A stretch of DNA of 57,358 nucleotides, from assembly GCA_943328795.2 (NCBI GenBank), contig CALQBK020000008.1, positions 1 through 57,358 of the forward strand, in the 5' to 3' direction. This DNA comes from Bifidobacterium breve (lineage in GTDB: Bacteria > Myxococcota_A > UBA796 > SXON01). The position numbers and the translations under genes are program-made. Shown here piece after piece: positions 7,975-16,402 of the stretch; the first letter of the stretch is position 1, and each line of letters begins with the position of its first letter. Under the pieces are notes generated by a model that had not been told where the DNA came from, did not search any database, and was given only the letters and a program-made list of their open reading frames with translations.

Positions 7975-9219
7975 ATGCCTGTCACGAAGAACATCGGCCT
8001 CTCCCTCGGCGCCGACCTCTGCTGGCCCGCCTGCTTCGAGGCGATCGTCGAGAAGCTCAACCTCGACTTGCCGACGCCCTCCGGGGACTCGATGCGGTTC
8101 AACATCGAGCGCGTCCGGCCCGAGCCCTTCGACCTGCGCTACAAGCCCAAGTACGACGTCGTGGTCGACCGCATCACGCACTGGTTCCCCACCACGCGCG
8201 AGTGGGTCAAAAAGATCATGCTGATGGACGACGTGTACGTCCTCAACAACCCGTGGATGATCCAGTCGGCCGAGAAGCATACGACCTACTGCGCGATGAT
8301 GCGCCTCGGGTTCCCGATCCCGGAGACGTGGCTCGTCCCCCCGAAGGAGTACGCCGACGAAGGCGACGTACTCACCACGGTGCGGCGCTACAACAAGCTC
8401 TTCGACTTGCAAGACGTGGGGCGGAGCGTCGGGTACCCGCAGTTCATGAAGCCGTACGACGGCGGCGCGTGGCGTGGTGTCACGAAGATCACCGACGGCG
8501 CGGGGCTGGCAAAATCGTACGACGAGTCCGGCAAGCAGCTGATGCACGTGCAGCAAGGGGTCGACCCGTTTGACCTGTTCGTCCGCGGCATCGGCATCGG
8601 GCCGCAGGTGAACTGCATCAAGTACGACCCCGGAGCGCCGCTGCACGCCCGCTACGTGGTGGACTTCAACTTCCTCGACGGCGAGGAGTGGCAGACGCTC
8701 ACGCGGTTCTCCCGCGTCATCAACGCGTTCTTCTGCTGGGACTACAACTCCTGCGAGTCGCTGCGCAAGAACGGCACGTTCTACCCGATCGACTTTGCGA
8801 ACGCGTGCCCGGACAGCCAGGTCACGAGCCTGCACTTCCACTTCCCGTGGATCGTCAAGTCGCTCATCAAGTGGTCGCTGTTCTGCGCCTACACCGAGCG
8901 CAAGCCGAAGTTGAACCCGAACTGGGCGCCGTACTTCGCGATCGCGGACAAGGACATCTCGTTCGCCGACAAGCTCGTCCAGTACGACGCGCTGGCCAAG
9001 GCCCACTTCGAGTCGGACCGCTTCGAGGAGTTCTGCCACACGCACCTGGCGCACTTGGACGAGGTCGCGGTCGAGTTCTTCTCCACCCCGGCGTGCAAGG
9101 AGATCTTCCGGCAAAAGGTCGCGGCGCTGTTCCCGAAGCACGAGGTCGACGAGTTCACCGACCACTTCTACGGCCTCGTCCAGTTCTGGGTCCGCACCGA
9201 GCGCGATCGGCTCGGGTAG
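7975..9219 (+). CDS. ATP-grasp family protein
   Basis: 414 residues, preceded by GGAG five bases before the ATG. The first part (about 1-90) is a pre-ATP-grasp domain. The middle shows ATP-grasp features: YCAMMRLGFPIPETWLVP, then the Lys-bearing PQFMKPYDGGAWRGV (equivalent of the KP..G..G.GV nucleotide-binding loop), the hinge-like LMHVQQGVDPFDLFVRGI, and a late metal-binding segment PIDFANACPD. This resembles RimK/glutathione-synthetase-like ligases that join a carboxylate to an amine. The substrate is not predictable. It is a stand-alone gene with no partner ligase or peptide precursor that I can see. Confidence 0.75.
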   Translation: MPVTKNIGLSLGADLCWPACFEAIVEKLNLDLPTPSGDSMRFNIERVRPEPFDLRYKPKYDVVVDRITHWFPTTREWVKKIMLMDDVYVLNNPWMIQSAEKHTTYCAMMRLGFPIPETWLVPPKEYADEGDVLTTVRRYNKLFDLQDVGRSVGYPQFMKPYDGGAWRGVTKITDGAGLAKSYDESGKQLMHVQQGVDPFDLFVRGIGIGPQVNCIKYDPGAPLHARYVVDFNFLDGEEWQTLTRFSRVINAFFCWDYNSCESLRKNGTFYPIDFANACPDSQVTSLHFHFPWIVKSLIKWSLFCAYTERKPKLNPNWAPYFAIADKDISFADKLVQYDALAKAHFESDRFEEFCHTHLAHLDEVAVEFFSTPACKEIFRQKVAALFPKHEVDEFTDHFYGLVQFWVRTERDRLG

Positions 9220-9248
9220 CGCGCAGGCTCCTAGGCTACACTCTGCGC

Positions 9249-9977
9249 ATGCACCTCCTCCTGCTGCTCAACGCCTGCTCGGGGGCGACGGACTCGGCGC
9301 CCACCGACACCGACGCCGATACGGACACCGACTCGGACACCGACACCGATACGGACGCCGACACCGATACGGACACCGACACCGACACCGATGCGGACGC
9401 ACCGAGGTGGTCGACCGACATCTACCCGCTGGTCGGCGACAGCTGCCGGGACTGCCACCGCTCGTGGGGCGAGACGTCGTCGGACATCTACACGTCGTGG
9501 ACGACGCTCTCGGAGGACGGACAGGCGTTCATCACCGCGGGGAGCCCGGCGGACAGCTACGTCTACCTGAAGGTGACGGCCCCGCCGCGGGGATCGCTGA
9601 TGCCGCTGCAGCTGACCAACGTGGCCCAGGGCGACATCGACGCGCTGCGCACCTGGATCGAGAACGGCGCGTTGAACGACGACGAGTTCGACCGGACCAT
9701 GTGGCGTATCTACGACAACTACGCGTGTGATGACTGCCACAGCGACTGGGCGAACCACGGGGACCACGACGGGCTGTATGCGTCGGTCACCACGCTCGTC
9801 GAAGACGGCTACCCGCTGATCGACCCCGGCGACCCGGACAACAGCTACATCTACCTGAAGATCAGCTCGGACTCGCCACCGCGCGGCGGCCGGATGCCGA
9901 TGCTGATCCCGCCGCTCGAGGCGAGCGAGGTAGCCGACATCGCCGCGTGGATCACCGCGGGCGCGTTGGAGGACTGA
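9249..9977 (+). CDS. CxxCH lipoprotein with Asp/Thr repeat linker
   Basis: 242 residues. The start is the ATG at 9249, which gives a very short lipoprotein signal ending in Cys10 (LLLNAC). Residues 18-50 are an almost pure Asp-Thr linker, encoded by a run of GACACC/GATACG hexamers (about 9302-9398). Two homologous halves follow, each starting with a heme-type CxxCH motif (CRDCH at 66-70, CDDCH at 160-164) and ending in a PPRG..MP segment, like planctomycete/myxobacterial type cytochrome c domains. Each half has LVEDG or LSEDG and an SYVYLK/SYIYLK strand. It is likely an exported, outer-membrane-anchored cytochrome or cytochrome-like protein, though the electron-transfer partner is unknown. 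Confidence 0.75.
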   Translation: MHLLLLLNACSGATDSAPTDTDADTDTDSDTDTDTDADTDTDTDTDTDADAPRWSTDIYPLVGDSCRDCHRSWGETSSDIYTSWTTLSEDGQAFITAGSPADSYVYLKVTAPPRGSLMPLQLTNVAQGDIDALRTWIENGALNDDEFDRTMWRIYDNYACDDCHSDWANHGDHDGLYASVTTLVEDGYPLIDPGDPDNSYIYLKISSDSPPRGGRMPMLIPPLEASEVADIAAWITAGALED

Positions 9978-10039
9978 CCGTGCCGGCGCCGTTGAATACC
10001 CGGGCACCGTGGCGCGTCTATGCTTCGTTCGGAGTCACC

Positions 10040-11464
10040 ATGACCAGGTACCTCATCCCGCTCTCGCTGCTCGTCGCCCTCGGCGCGATGCCCCTCACCG
10101 CGGAGGCCGCGACCGGCCCCGCTCGCGCTGGGACGCACGCCCTGGAGCGCTCGGGTGGCCGGCACAGCAAGCCCGCCAGTCGCGGTGGGGGGCGCTCGCA
10201 GCCCTCCTCCCGCTCCGGCTCACGCACCCCGGACCGCTCGGACTCCCGCTCGGACAGCCACTCCGACTCCCGCTCGGACAGCCGCCCGGACTCGAACCGC
10301 CCGGACTCGAACCGCCCGGACTCCAACCGCGCGGACACCAACCGCCCCGACTCCAGCCGCCCCGACTCCAGCCGCCCCGACTCCAGCCGCACAGACTCCA
10401 GCCGCGGCGACGTCCGCCCCATGGAGCACCAGGGCGCTCGCACCGCGGACCTGTCCCGCGGCCCGTCCGCGCCGCGCTCCGTCGAATTCGGGGGGCCGTC
10501 CGCCGGCTCCCCGGGCCCCCGGTCGCCGTCGGCCGGGTCCCCGAGCATGCCAAGCAACTACCGCGGCGCAACCCCGGTCTCTCGCAGCCCGTCGGGGCGC
10601 TCGGGCGCTGACCCCGCGTCCACCGCGCGGCGGTCCGAACACGCCGAGGCCACGGCCCGTGATCACCGCGACGCCGCCTACGCGACGCACTCGGCCGTCG
10701 CCAACGACCCCCGGCGCGACGCCGCCGCCGCCCACCGGAACGCCGCTGCGCGCGGCCGCCACGCTGCCGCCTACCACAACAGCGCCGCCGCCTACCACCA
10801 GGCCTACTACGACCGCTCGCGGCACTACTCGTGGTACCAGCCGCGCGGCTGGTTCGTCCGCTGGGCCCCCGGCCGCGCGCACTACTGGTACCACGGGGTG
10901 TTCGTGTACGGCCCCACGCCCTGGGGCCCACCCCCGCCTCCCGGGGAGCGCGCCGCGCCCCCGCCGCGCCACGCGGACCACGCGGGCGACCTGTCGATCG
11001 GCCTCCGCGGCTCGTCGTACGGCGGCGCGTACAAGGGCGGCGACCGCTTCGGCGACCTGGGCCTCGGGCTGGCCGCGCGCTACCGGTTCAACGACCCGCT
11101 CGGCGTCGAGGTGCAGTGGGTGTACCACGACGACACCTGGCAGGAGGGCACCGAGCGCATCGAGCAGCCGCTGTCGGCCTCGCTCGAGCTGTTCGCGCTG
11201 CCGTGGGCGAAGGTGAACCCCTACTTGCTGGGCGGCGTCACGGTCACCGCGCGCAACTACCAGGACCACGTTGGCGTACACGAGGTGGTCGAGAACCGCA
11301 CCACGTGGGGCCCCCACGCCGGGGTCGGGCTCGAGTTCAACCTGTCGGAGCGCATGTCGCTGAACCTCGACGCTCGCTACCTGGCCGCGGTGAACCTGCA
11401 GCCAGACGACGCTTCGCGGGCCGGCGCGGTGCAAGGCAACCTCGGCCTGAACTTCTACTTCTGA
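10040..11464 (+). CDS. Outer-membrane beta-barrel protein with Arg/Ser/Asp-rich repeats
   Basis: 474 residues. The ATG at 10040 has GGAG close upstream and begins a signal peptide (MTRYLIPLSLLVALGAMPLT). Residues 45-140 are low-complexity, built from five-residue repeats such as RPDSN and RPDSS (DNA repeats at about 10245-10400). A His/Ala/Tyr-rich central region follows. Residues 325-474 form a barrel: DLSIGLRGSSYGGAYKGGDR, LAARYRFNDPLGVEVQWVY, and a terminal GNLGLNFYF that suits BamA recognition. The C-terminal part resembles the OmpA/OmpW-like 8-stranded fold. The disordered Arg-rich segment may be periplasmic or surface-exposed and bind polyanions; that is inference. Confidence 0.7.
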   Translation: MTRYLIPLSLLVALGAMPLTAEAATGPARAGTHALERSGGRHSKPASRGGGRSQPSSRSGSRTPDRSDSRSDSHSDSRSDSRPDSNRPDSNRPDSNRADTNRPDSSRPDSSRPDSSRTDSSRGDVRPMEHQGARTADLSRGPSAPRSVEFGGPSAGSPGPRSPSAGSPSMPSNYRGATPVSRSPSGRSGADPASTARRSEHAEATARDHRDAAYATHSAVANDPRRDAAAAHRNAAARGRHAAAYHNSAAAYHQAYYDRSRHYSWYQPRGWFVRWAPGRAHYWYHGVFVYGPTPWGPPPPPGERAAPPPRHADHAGDLSIGLRGSSYGGAYKGGDRFGDLGLGLAARYRFNDPLGVEVQWVYHDDTWQEGTERIEQPLSASLELFALPWAKVNPYLLGGVTVTARNYQDHVGVHEVVENRTTWGPHAGVGLEFNLSERMSLNLDARYLAAVNLQPDDASRAGAVQGNLGLNFYF

Positions 11465-11531
11465 TCGCCCAGCCGGCCACGGGGCCCTTGGGCGCGGTAC
11501 GTGCTGCCATGGCTCACGTGTTCCGAGTCCG

Positions 11532-12635
11532 ATGAACCGCTTGCTCTTGGTCCTGGTCGCGCTGGGGATGCTGCCCCTGGGCGCCTGCATGTCCGCCTGG
11601 GTCGGCCTTGGCGTGCTCCGCGGGCTGCCGACCCCGGAGATCGTGGCCGTCGCGGTGGCGCTCACCGCGCTGCCGGTAGCGGGCACCTGGGCGCTGACGG
11701 GCCAGAGGACGTGGGGGCTCGTGCTCGGGACGTGGGCGTGGCCGGTGCTGCTGCTGCTCGCGATCCCGGGGTACTTCCCGGGCGAGCTGTCGGACGCGCT
11801 GGCGACGGGGCTCTCGGTGTTCGCGTCGCCTGTCGGGCGGGACGCCGCGCGCATGGCGGCCGCGCGGGGGGCGCAGCTCGCGGACGCGACGCCGAACGTG
11901 ACGGGCACGGCCCGCGCCCCGGAGGCCGCGCAAGCCGTGGCCGAGTGCCCGCCCGCGTTCACGCTCGGGGACGACCAGGTCGCGCTGCCCTACGAGGGGC
12001 AAGGCCACAGCATGATCATCCCGGTGCAGTTCGGCGACGTCGAGCTCCCGATGCTGTTCGACACCGGGGCGAGCTTCACGACGCTCAACCAGCGCGCGCT
12101 TTCTTCTCTCGGCATCCGCGTGCCGTCCCAGGCCCCGGTGGTGACGCTCCACACCGCGAACGGCGACCGGAGCGCGCGGCTCGTGGTGGTCCCGCAGGTG
12201 TGGGTAGGCGGCCTCGGCGTCGAGGGCGTGACCGTAGCCGTGTGCGAGGAGTGCGCAGACGAGCGGGTGTCGGGGCTGCTCGGGCTGAACGTCTCTGGGC
12301 AGTTCCTGGTCACCATCGACACGGCGGGCCAGCAGGTGCTGTTCCAGCCGCGCGCGGGCGAGCCGGACCGGGTGATCGACGTGCAGCCCTGGCTCGACAG
12401 CAGCGCCACCGTCACGCTGTTCGCCGACGGCCGGGGGGAGGCCGAGGCCACCGCAACGAACAACAGCGCCCGGTCCGTCACCCGCGCGGCCGTCGGCATC
12501 CGGTGCGGGACCGAGCACCTCGCCGTCGAGCTCGGCGCCATCGCCCCGGGGGAGACGGCCTCCGAGCGCGTGCGCTTGCCCCGCGACGCGTCGTGCCAGT
12601 CGTACCGCGTGACGCTGGATCACGCGCGCTGGTGA
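11532..12635 (+). CDS. Membrane-anchored retropepsin-like aspartic protease
   Basis: 367 residues. Two or three hydrophobic segments lie in the first 100 residues (5-30, 36-55, 62-82). An extracytoplasmic aspartyl-protease fold follows, with the active-site triad motif DTGAS at 177-181 inside PVQFGDVELPMLFDTGAS. Downstream are RLVVVPQVWVGGLGVEGVTV and GLLGLNVSGQFLVTID, the second half of the clan AA retropepsin fold. The C-terminal 90 residues form a separate beta-rich domain with single Cys residues. Such single-Asp proteases act as dimers. The gene ends one base before the convergent bpt gene. Confidence 0.8.
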   Translation: MNRLLLVLVALGMLPLGACMSAWVGLGVLRGLPTPEIVAVAVALTALPVAGTWALTGQRTWGLVLGTWAWPVLLLLAIPGYFPGELSDALATGLSVFASPVGRDAARMAAARGAQLADATPNVTGTARAPEAAQAVAECPPAFTLGDDQVALPYEGQGHSMIIPVQFGDVELPMLFDTGASFTTLNQRALSSLGIRVPSQAPVVTLHTANGDRSARLVVVPQVWVGGLGVEGVTVAVCEECADERVSGLLGLNVSGQFLVTIDTAGQQVLFQPRAGEPDRVIDVQPWLDSSATVTLFADGRGEAEATATNNSARSVTRAAVGIRCGTEHLAVELGAIAPGETASERVRLPRDASCQSYRVTLDHARW

Positions 12636-12636
12636 G

Positions 12637-13461
12637 CTAGATGCTCGTCCGTGGCTCGGGCTCCGGCACCCCGTCGCCTTCCCCCTCGCAGTCCGCCGGG
12701 TCCGGCCCGGGCCGACCGTCGGGCGGCGGGAAGTACTCCTGGGGCACCTCGAAGCGCTCCCAGGTCCCGCGGACGAAGCGCTCGTGCGGGTAGTAGTTGG
12801 TCTTGTACCGCAGCGCCGTGGCGTCCGCGGCCCAGAGCCCCAGGTAGTACCACTGCATCCCCTGGGCGCGGCACCACTCCACCTCGTACAGCACGCTGTA
12901 CACGCCGAGCGACATCTTGGACAGCCGCGGGTCGAAGTAGCAGTAGGCGCTGTTTCCGCTGGTCTTGCCAAGGTCCATGATGCTGACCGCCGCGAGCCGG
13001 TCGCCGAGCCAGTAGCGGAACTCCACGGTGTCCGCGCAGGTCTCCACCAGCCACTCCTGGTACCCGACGGGGTCCCGCCGCGAGTGCTCAGTCAGGAGCC
13101 CACGGGCTTGGCGGTGGCGGTTCCACAGCGCGACCCGCTTCCGGGAGAGCTCGGGGGGACCGACCTCGACGCGCACCAACGACGCGTTCCGGCGCAGCAC
13201 GCGCTGCTGGCTTTTGGAGATCGCGAACTTCTCGACGTCGATCCGCACGGGCTCGCAGGCCTGGCAGAACGGGCACACCGTGCGGAACACGGTGCCGCCT
13301 ACGCGCTGGTCGCCCTCGTTCAACAGCACGTCGAGCTGGTCGTGGTCGAGCCGGTCACGCGGAACGCGCGCGGGGCAGCGGGCCACCTGCCCGGGCCGGT
13401 AGATGCACGGCTCGAACCGGTCGTGTACCAAGCGGGTCTCGGGGTACGTCGAGTCGGACAT
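12637..13461 (-). CDS. bpt: Aspartate/glutamate leucyl- or arginyltransferase (Bpt/Ate1 family)
   Basis: 274 residues, usual length for the family. The enzyme transfers an aminoacyl group from tRNA to the N-terminus of proteins, marking them for ClpS/ClpAP degradation (N-end rule). Seen in sequence: an N-terminal Cys/Pro segment (PCIYRPGQ near 18), the conserved CPFCQAC at 63-69 followed by EPVRIDVEKFAISKSQQRVL, and the GNAT-like C-terminal part with YWLGDRLAAVSIMDL, CYFDPRLSKMSLGVYSVL and YYLGLWA. The Cys-rich part and the RVLRRN motif are characteristic. The acyl-tRNA used (Leu or Arg) cannot be decided from sequence alone. The last 30 residues are an acidic, Pro-rich extension. Confidence 0.85.
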   Translation of the reverse strand: MSDSTYPETRLVHDRFEPCIYRPGQVARCPARVPRDRLDHDQLDVLLNEGDQRVGGTVFRTVCPFCQACEPVRIDVEKFAISKSQQRVLRRNASLVRVEVGPPELSRKRVALWNRHRQARGLLTEHSRRDPVGYQEWLVETCADTVEFRYWLGDRLAAVSIMDLGKTSGNSAYCYFDPRLSKMSLGVYSVLYEVEWCRAQGMQWYYLGLWAADATALRYKTNYYPHERFVRGTWERFEVPQEYFPPPDGRPGPDPADCEGEGDGVPEPEPRTSI

Positions 13462-13516
13462 TCTCCCAATGTATGCCCGCCTGGGCCAACCCGCCCGGAA
13501 CCTGGCGGGGGGCTCG

Positions 13517-14527
13517 ATGTTACGCCCTGCGATGCGTCAAATTTGGATCTCGCGAGCTGGTGGGCCCGACGTGCTTGAAGTCCGCGAGGCGCCGGACCCG
13601 GTGCCCGGCGAAGGCGAGGTCCGGATCGCGGTCGAAGCCGCCGGGATCAACTTCGCCGACCTGGTGGCGCGCACCGGGATGTACCAGGACGCGCCGCCCA
13701 TCCCGTGTGTCGTCGGCTACGAGGTTTCTGGCACCATCGACGCCGTTGGCAAGGGCGTCCCCGAGTCGCGCGTGGGCGAGCCGGTGATCGCGATGTGCCG
13801 GTTCGGCGGGTACAGCTCGATGCGCGTAGTCCCCGCGAGCCAGGCGGCCCGTCGGCCGGCGGGCATGTCCGCTGTCGAGGGCGCGTCCGTCCCGGTCACC
13901 TACATGACCGCCTGGATGATGCTGCGGGTGTTCACCCGCCCCTCGCCCGGGGATCGCGTGTTCGTGCACTCCGCCGGCGGCGGGGTCGGCCTCGCGGCGC
14001 TCGACCTGTTGAAGGACTCCGGCTGCGAGACCTGGGGGAGCGCGGGGAAGAGCAAGCACGCGTTCCTGCTCGACCGCGGCTACACCCACGTGGTCGACGG
14101 GCACGCAAACGAGTGGCCGCCGCAGAAGATGGACATCGTGCTCGACGCCATCGGTGGCGCGAGCTGGGCGCAGGGGCTGGACCACCTGCGCGCTGGCGGC
14201 CGGTTGGTCTGCTTTGGGTTCTCGACGATGACGGGCGAGACGAAGTCGCTCTGGAGCGCGGTGAAGGGGCTGGCGTCGGTGCCCTGGATGCGCATCAACC
14301 CGATCACGTTGATGAACGAGAACAAGGGCGTGCTCGGCGTCAACATGGGTCACCTGTGGGACGAGGGCGAGCGCGTCGGGTCCTGGCTCGGGTCCATCCT
14401 GGAGCTGTACGAGCAAGGCAAGATCCGCCCGCACGTACACGCGACGTTCCCGTTCGAGAAGGCCGCGGAGGCGCACAGCGTGCTCCACCGCCGGGAGAAC
14501 TTCGGGAAGGTGGTCCTGGTCCCGTAG
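13517..14527 (+). CDS. Zinc-independent MDR family oxidoreductase (VAT-1/quinone reductase-like)
   Basis: 336 residues. The ATG at 13517 has a GGGGGG ribosome site four bases away. The family's usual first residues (MRQIWISRAGGPDVLEV) begin five codons later at 13532, which is the alternative start. Residues 1-125 form the GroES-like domain (GEVRIAVEAAGINFADLVAR, CVVGYEVSGTIDAVG). The Rossmann part carries the NADPH-binding GDRVFVHSAGGGVGLAAL. No zinc-binding Cys cluster is present, which fits VAT-1/quinone oxidoreductase-like enzymes. The substrate is unknown. The next gene starts directly after the stop codon, so they are probably cotranscribed. Confidence 0.85.
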   Translation: MLRPAMRQIWISRAGGPDVLEVREAPDPVPGEGEVRIAVEAAGINFADLVARTGMYQDAPPIPCVVGYEVSGTIDAVGKGVPESRVGEPVIAMCRFGGYSSMRVVPASQAARRPAGMSAVEGASVPVTYMTAWMMLRVFTRPSPGDRVFVHSAGGGVGLAALDLLKDSGCETWGSAGKSKHAFLLDRGYTHVVDGHANEWPPQKMDIVLDAIGGASWAQGLDHLRAGGRLVCFGFSTMTGETKSLWSAVKGLASVPWMRINPITLMNENKGVLGVNMGHLWDEGERVGSWLGSILELYEQGKIRPHVHATFPFEKAAEAHSVLHRRENFGKVVLVP

Positions 14528-15352
14528 ATGCCTGCGCTCCACCTGATGACCGACTGTCCGTCGTGCCGCGTCGAAGGCGGCATGCTGGAGGTCGTGGACC
14601 CGCAAGGGAGGCTCGAGGTCTCGGTCGAGGGGCTGTGCCGGCTGTGCGGGTACCGGACCGAGTACGGCCTGGTACACGACGAGGGGCGGGCGTTCGCGAC
14701 GGTGGACGACGTCATCGCCGCGCTCACGCGGTGGGCCGCCGCGGAGGGGGAGCCGGACACGCTGCTGTTCACGCAGGTGAACATGGGCGGGCTCACGCCG
14801 GCGGAGGTCGCGCGCCGCGTGCTCCGTCGCGAGCGCGTGGAGACGAGCTTCGACGTGATCGCGTTCCTGTTCCCGCAGGCGGCGTCGGGGTCGGGCTTCC
14901 AGCCGGATGACCGGAAGCCCGAGCTGCGCGCCGTGAACGAGGTCCAGCCGCTGCCCCGCGCCCGGGCAGCGCAGGAGCACCAGGCGCCGCCGTGGACCCC
15001 GGAGCACGTCGCGCGCGCGCTGGTCAGCGTGATGGTCGCCGACGGCGTGGTCCGCCCGTCCGAGAAGAAGTTCCTCGCCCGGATGCTCGCCGAGTGGAGC
15101 GCCCCCCCGCTGGCGGAGGCTGACTACCGCGTGTGGCGCCCGCAGGAGCTCGGGACGCCCCCGGAGCCCGCGCGCTTGCTCGACGTGATGCGCACGATGT
15201 GCATCGTCGACCGCGAGGCCGACGGCACCGAGGTCCGCATCCTGCAAGAGTACGCGCGCGCCTGGGATGTGCCGCTCGACAGCCGGAACCTGGACAGGCC
15301 GGGGGCCGTGCGGGCGCTGGTCAACGCGGTGGTCCGGCTGTTCGTCGCTTAG
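14528..15352 (+). CDS. Zinc-ribbon protein with TerB-like domain
   Basis: 274 residues, ATG immediately after the preceding TAG. An N-terminal zinc ribbon (CPSC at 10-13, CRLC at 37-40) is followed by a helical middle region. A TerB-like domain (about 150-270) contains PEHVARALVSVMVADGVVRP and EKKFLARML, including the acidic ADG pattern of TerB/DjlA-type metal-binding helices. The function of such proteins is unclear; TerB-like domains are linked to tellurite and stress responses and to membrane-associated complexes. The TAG stop is followed directly by CCCTGG and repeat family B. Confidence 0.65.
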   Translation: MPALHLMTDCPSCRVEGGMLEVVDPQGRLEVSVEGLCRLCGYRTEYGLVHDEGRAFATVDDVIAALTRWAAAEGEPDTLLFTQVNMGGLTPAEVARRVLRRERVETSFDVIAFLFPQAASGSGFQPDDRKPELRAVNEVQPLPRARAAQEHQAPPWTPEHVARALVSVMVADGVVRPSEKKFLARMLAEWSAPPLAEADYRVWRPQELGTPPEPARLLDVMRTMCIVDREADGTEVRILQEYARAWDVPLDSRNLDRPGAVRALVNAVVRLFVA

Positions 15353-15365
15353 CCCTGGATGGGCC

Positions 15366-15417
15366 GCGAGCGCCCAAAGCCCGCGCTGCGGCTGCGCCTC
15401 GCGCGCACTCTGGGCTA
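15366..15417 (+). repeat. Dispersed repeat, family B, copy 2
   Basis: This copy aligns with 486-537 at 46 of 52 positions without gaps, ending in TGGGCTA. It fills most of the 84-base gap between the TerB-like gene and the MoxR operon. Together with TTAGCCC at 15348-15354 it has inverted ends, so it could form a hairpin after the upstream stop codon and act as a terminator or mRNA 3' end. Confidence 0.7.
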
Positions 15418-15436
15418 GCTGCTGTTAGCCCGGGGG

Positions 15437-16402
15437 ATGCTCCACGCGCCGCCCACCCGCGACCCCCAGCTCCAGGCCCAGATCTCCGAATTCCGCGCCC
15501 AGTTCGCCGCCGTCCGCGCGAACGTCGGGAAGGTCATCCTCGGCAAAGACGAGATCATCGCGAAGGTGATGCTCGTGCTCGTCTCGAAGGGGCACGTGCT
15601 GCTCAAGGACGTGCCGGGCACCGGCAAGACGATGCTCGCGCGCGCGATCGCCGCGACCATCGCGAACCAGTTCCGGCGCATCCAGTTCACGCCGGACCTG
15701 CTGCCGATGGACATCACCGGCACGAACGTCTTCGACCTGCGCCAGAAGCAGTTCACGTTCCAGCCGGGGCCGATCTTCACCAACCTGCTGCTCGCCGACG
15801 AGCTGAACCGCGCGACGCCGAAGACCCAGTCGGCGCTCCTGGAGTGCATGGCCGAGGGCCAGGTGACGGTCGAGGGGACGACGCACAAGCTGCCGCCCCC
15901 GTTCCTCGTCATCGCTACGATGAACCCGCTCGACCACGACGGCACGTACGCGCTCCCCGCCGCCCAGCTCGACCGGTTCACGATGATGCTGTCGATGGGC
16001 TTCCCGGGCCCCGAGGCGGAGATGCAGATGCTCGACGTCCACCTGGGCCAGCGGCCGCCGGTAGACGACCTGCAGCCCGTGATCGACCACGACACGTTCC
16101 TCGCGTGGCAAGCGCTCGTCCCGCGGATCTTCTTGTCGTTCGAGGTGAAGCGCTACCTCGTCGACATCGCCAACATCATCCGGTCGGACGCCCGCGCGCT
16201 GGCGCCCCCGTCGCCGCGCTCGATCCTGATGCTCGCCCGCGTCGCGCAGGCTCGCGCGATGTCCGAGGGCCGCGACTACGTGATCCCTGACGACGTGCGC
16301 GCGATCGCCGGCGAGGTGCTCGCCCACCGCATGGTGATCTCCGGCGACGACGTGGGCATCGGGTACGTCCAGGAGATGGTGGCGAAGGTCCAGGTGAAAT
16401 GA
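15437..16402 (+). CDS. MoxR-family AAA+ ATPase
   Basis: 321 residues. Walker A is GTGKT at 61-65, Walker B LLLADE at 117-122, and sensor 1 IATMNPLD follows. The family-typical FTPDLLPMDITGTNVFD and GPIFTNLLLADELNRATPKT are present, with a C-terminal lid containing PSPRSILMLARVAQARA. MoxR proteins are chaperones that mature or activate partner proteins, usually a DUF58/VWA protein encoded next door. Here the DUF58 gene starts within the stop codon (ATGA overlap), supporting one operon and a physical partnership. Confidence 0.92.
   Translation: MLHAPPTRDPQLQAQISEFRAQFAAVRANVGKVILGKDEIIAKVMLVLVSKGHVLLKDVPGTGKTMLARAIAATIANQFRRIQFTPDLLPMDITGTNVFDLRQKQFTFQPGPIFTNLLLADELNRATPKTQSALLECMAEGQVTVEGTTHKLPPPFLVIATMNPLDHDGTYALPAAQLDRFTMMLSMGFPGPEAEMQMLDVHLGQRPPVDDLQPVIDHDTFLAWQALVPRIFLSFEVKRYLVDIANIIRSDARALAPPSPRSILMLARVAQARAMSEGRDYVIPDDVRAIAGEVLAHRMVISGDDVGIGYVQEMVAKVQVK

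Noticed and set aside
10240-10400. CRISPR-like short repeats
   Set aside because: The repeats have no spacers of even length; they are coding repeats (RPDSN) in frame with the barrel protein.
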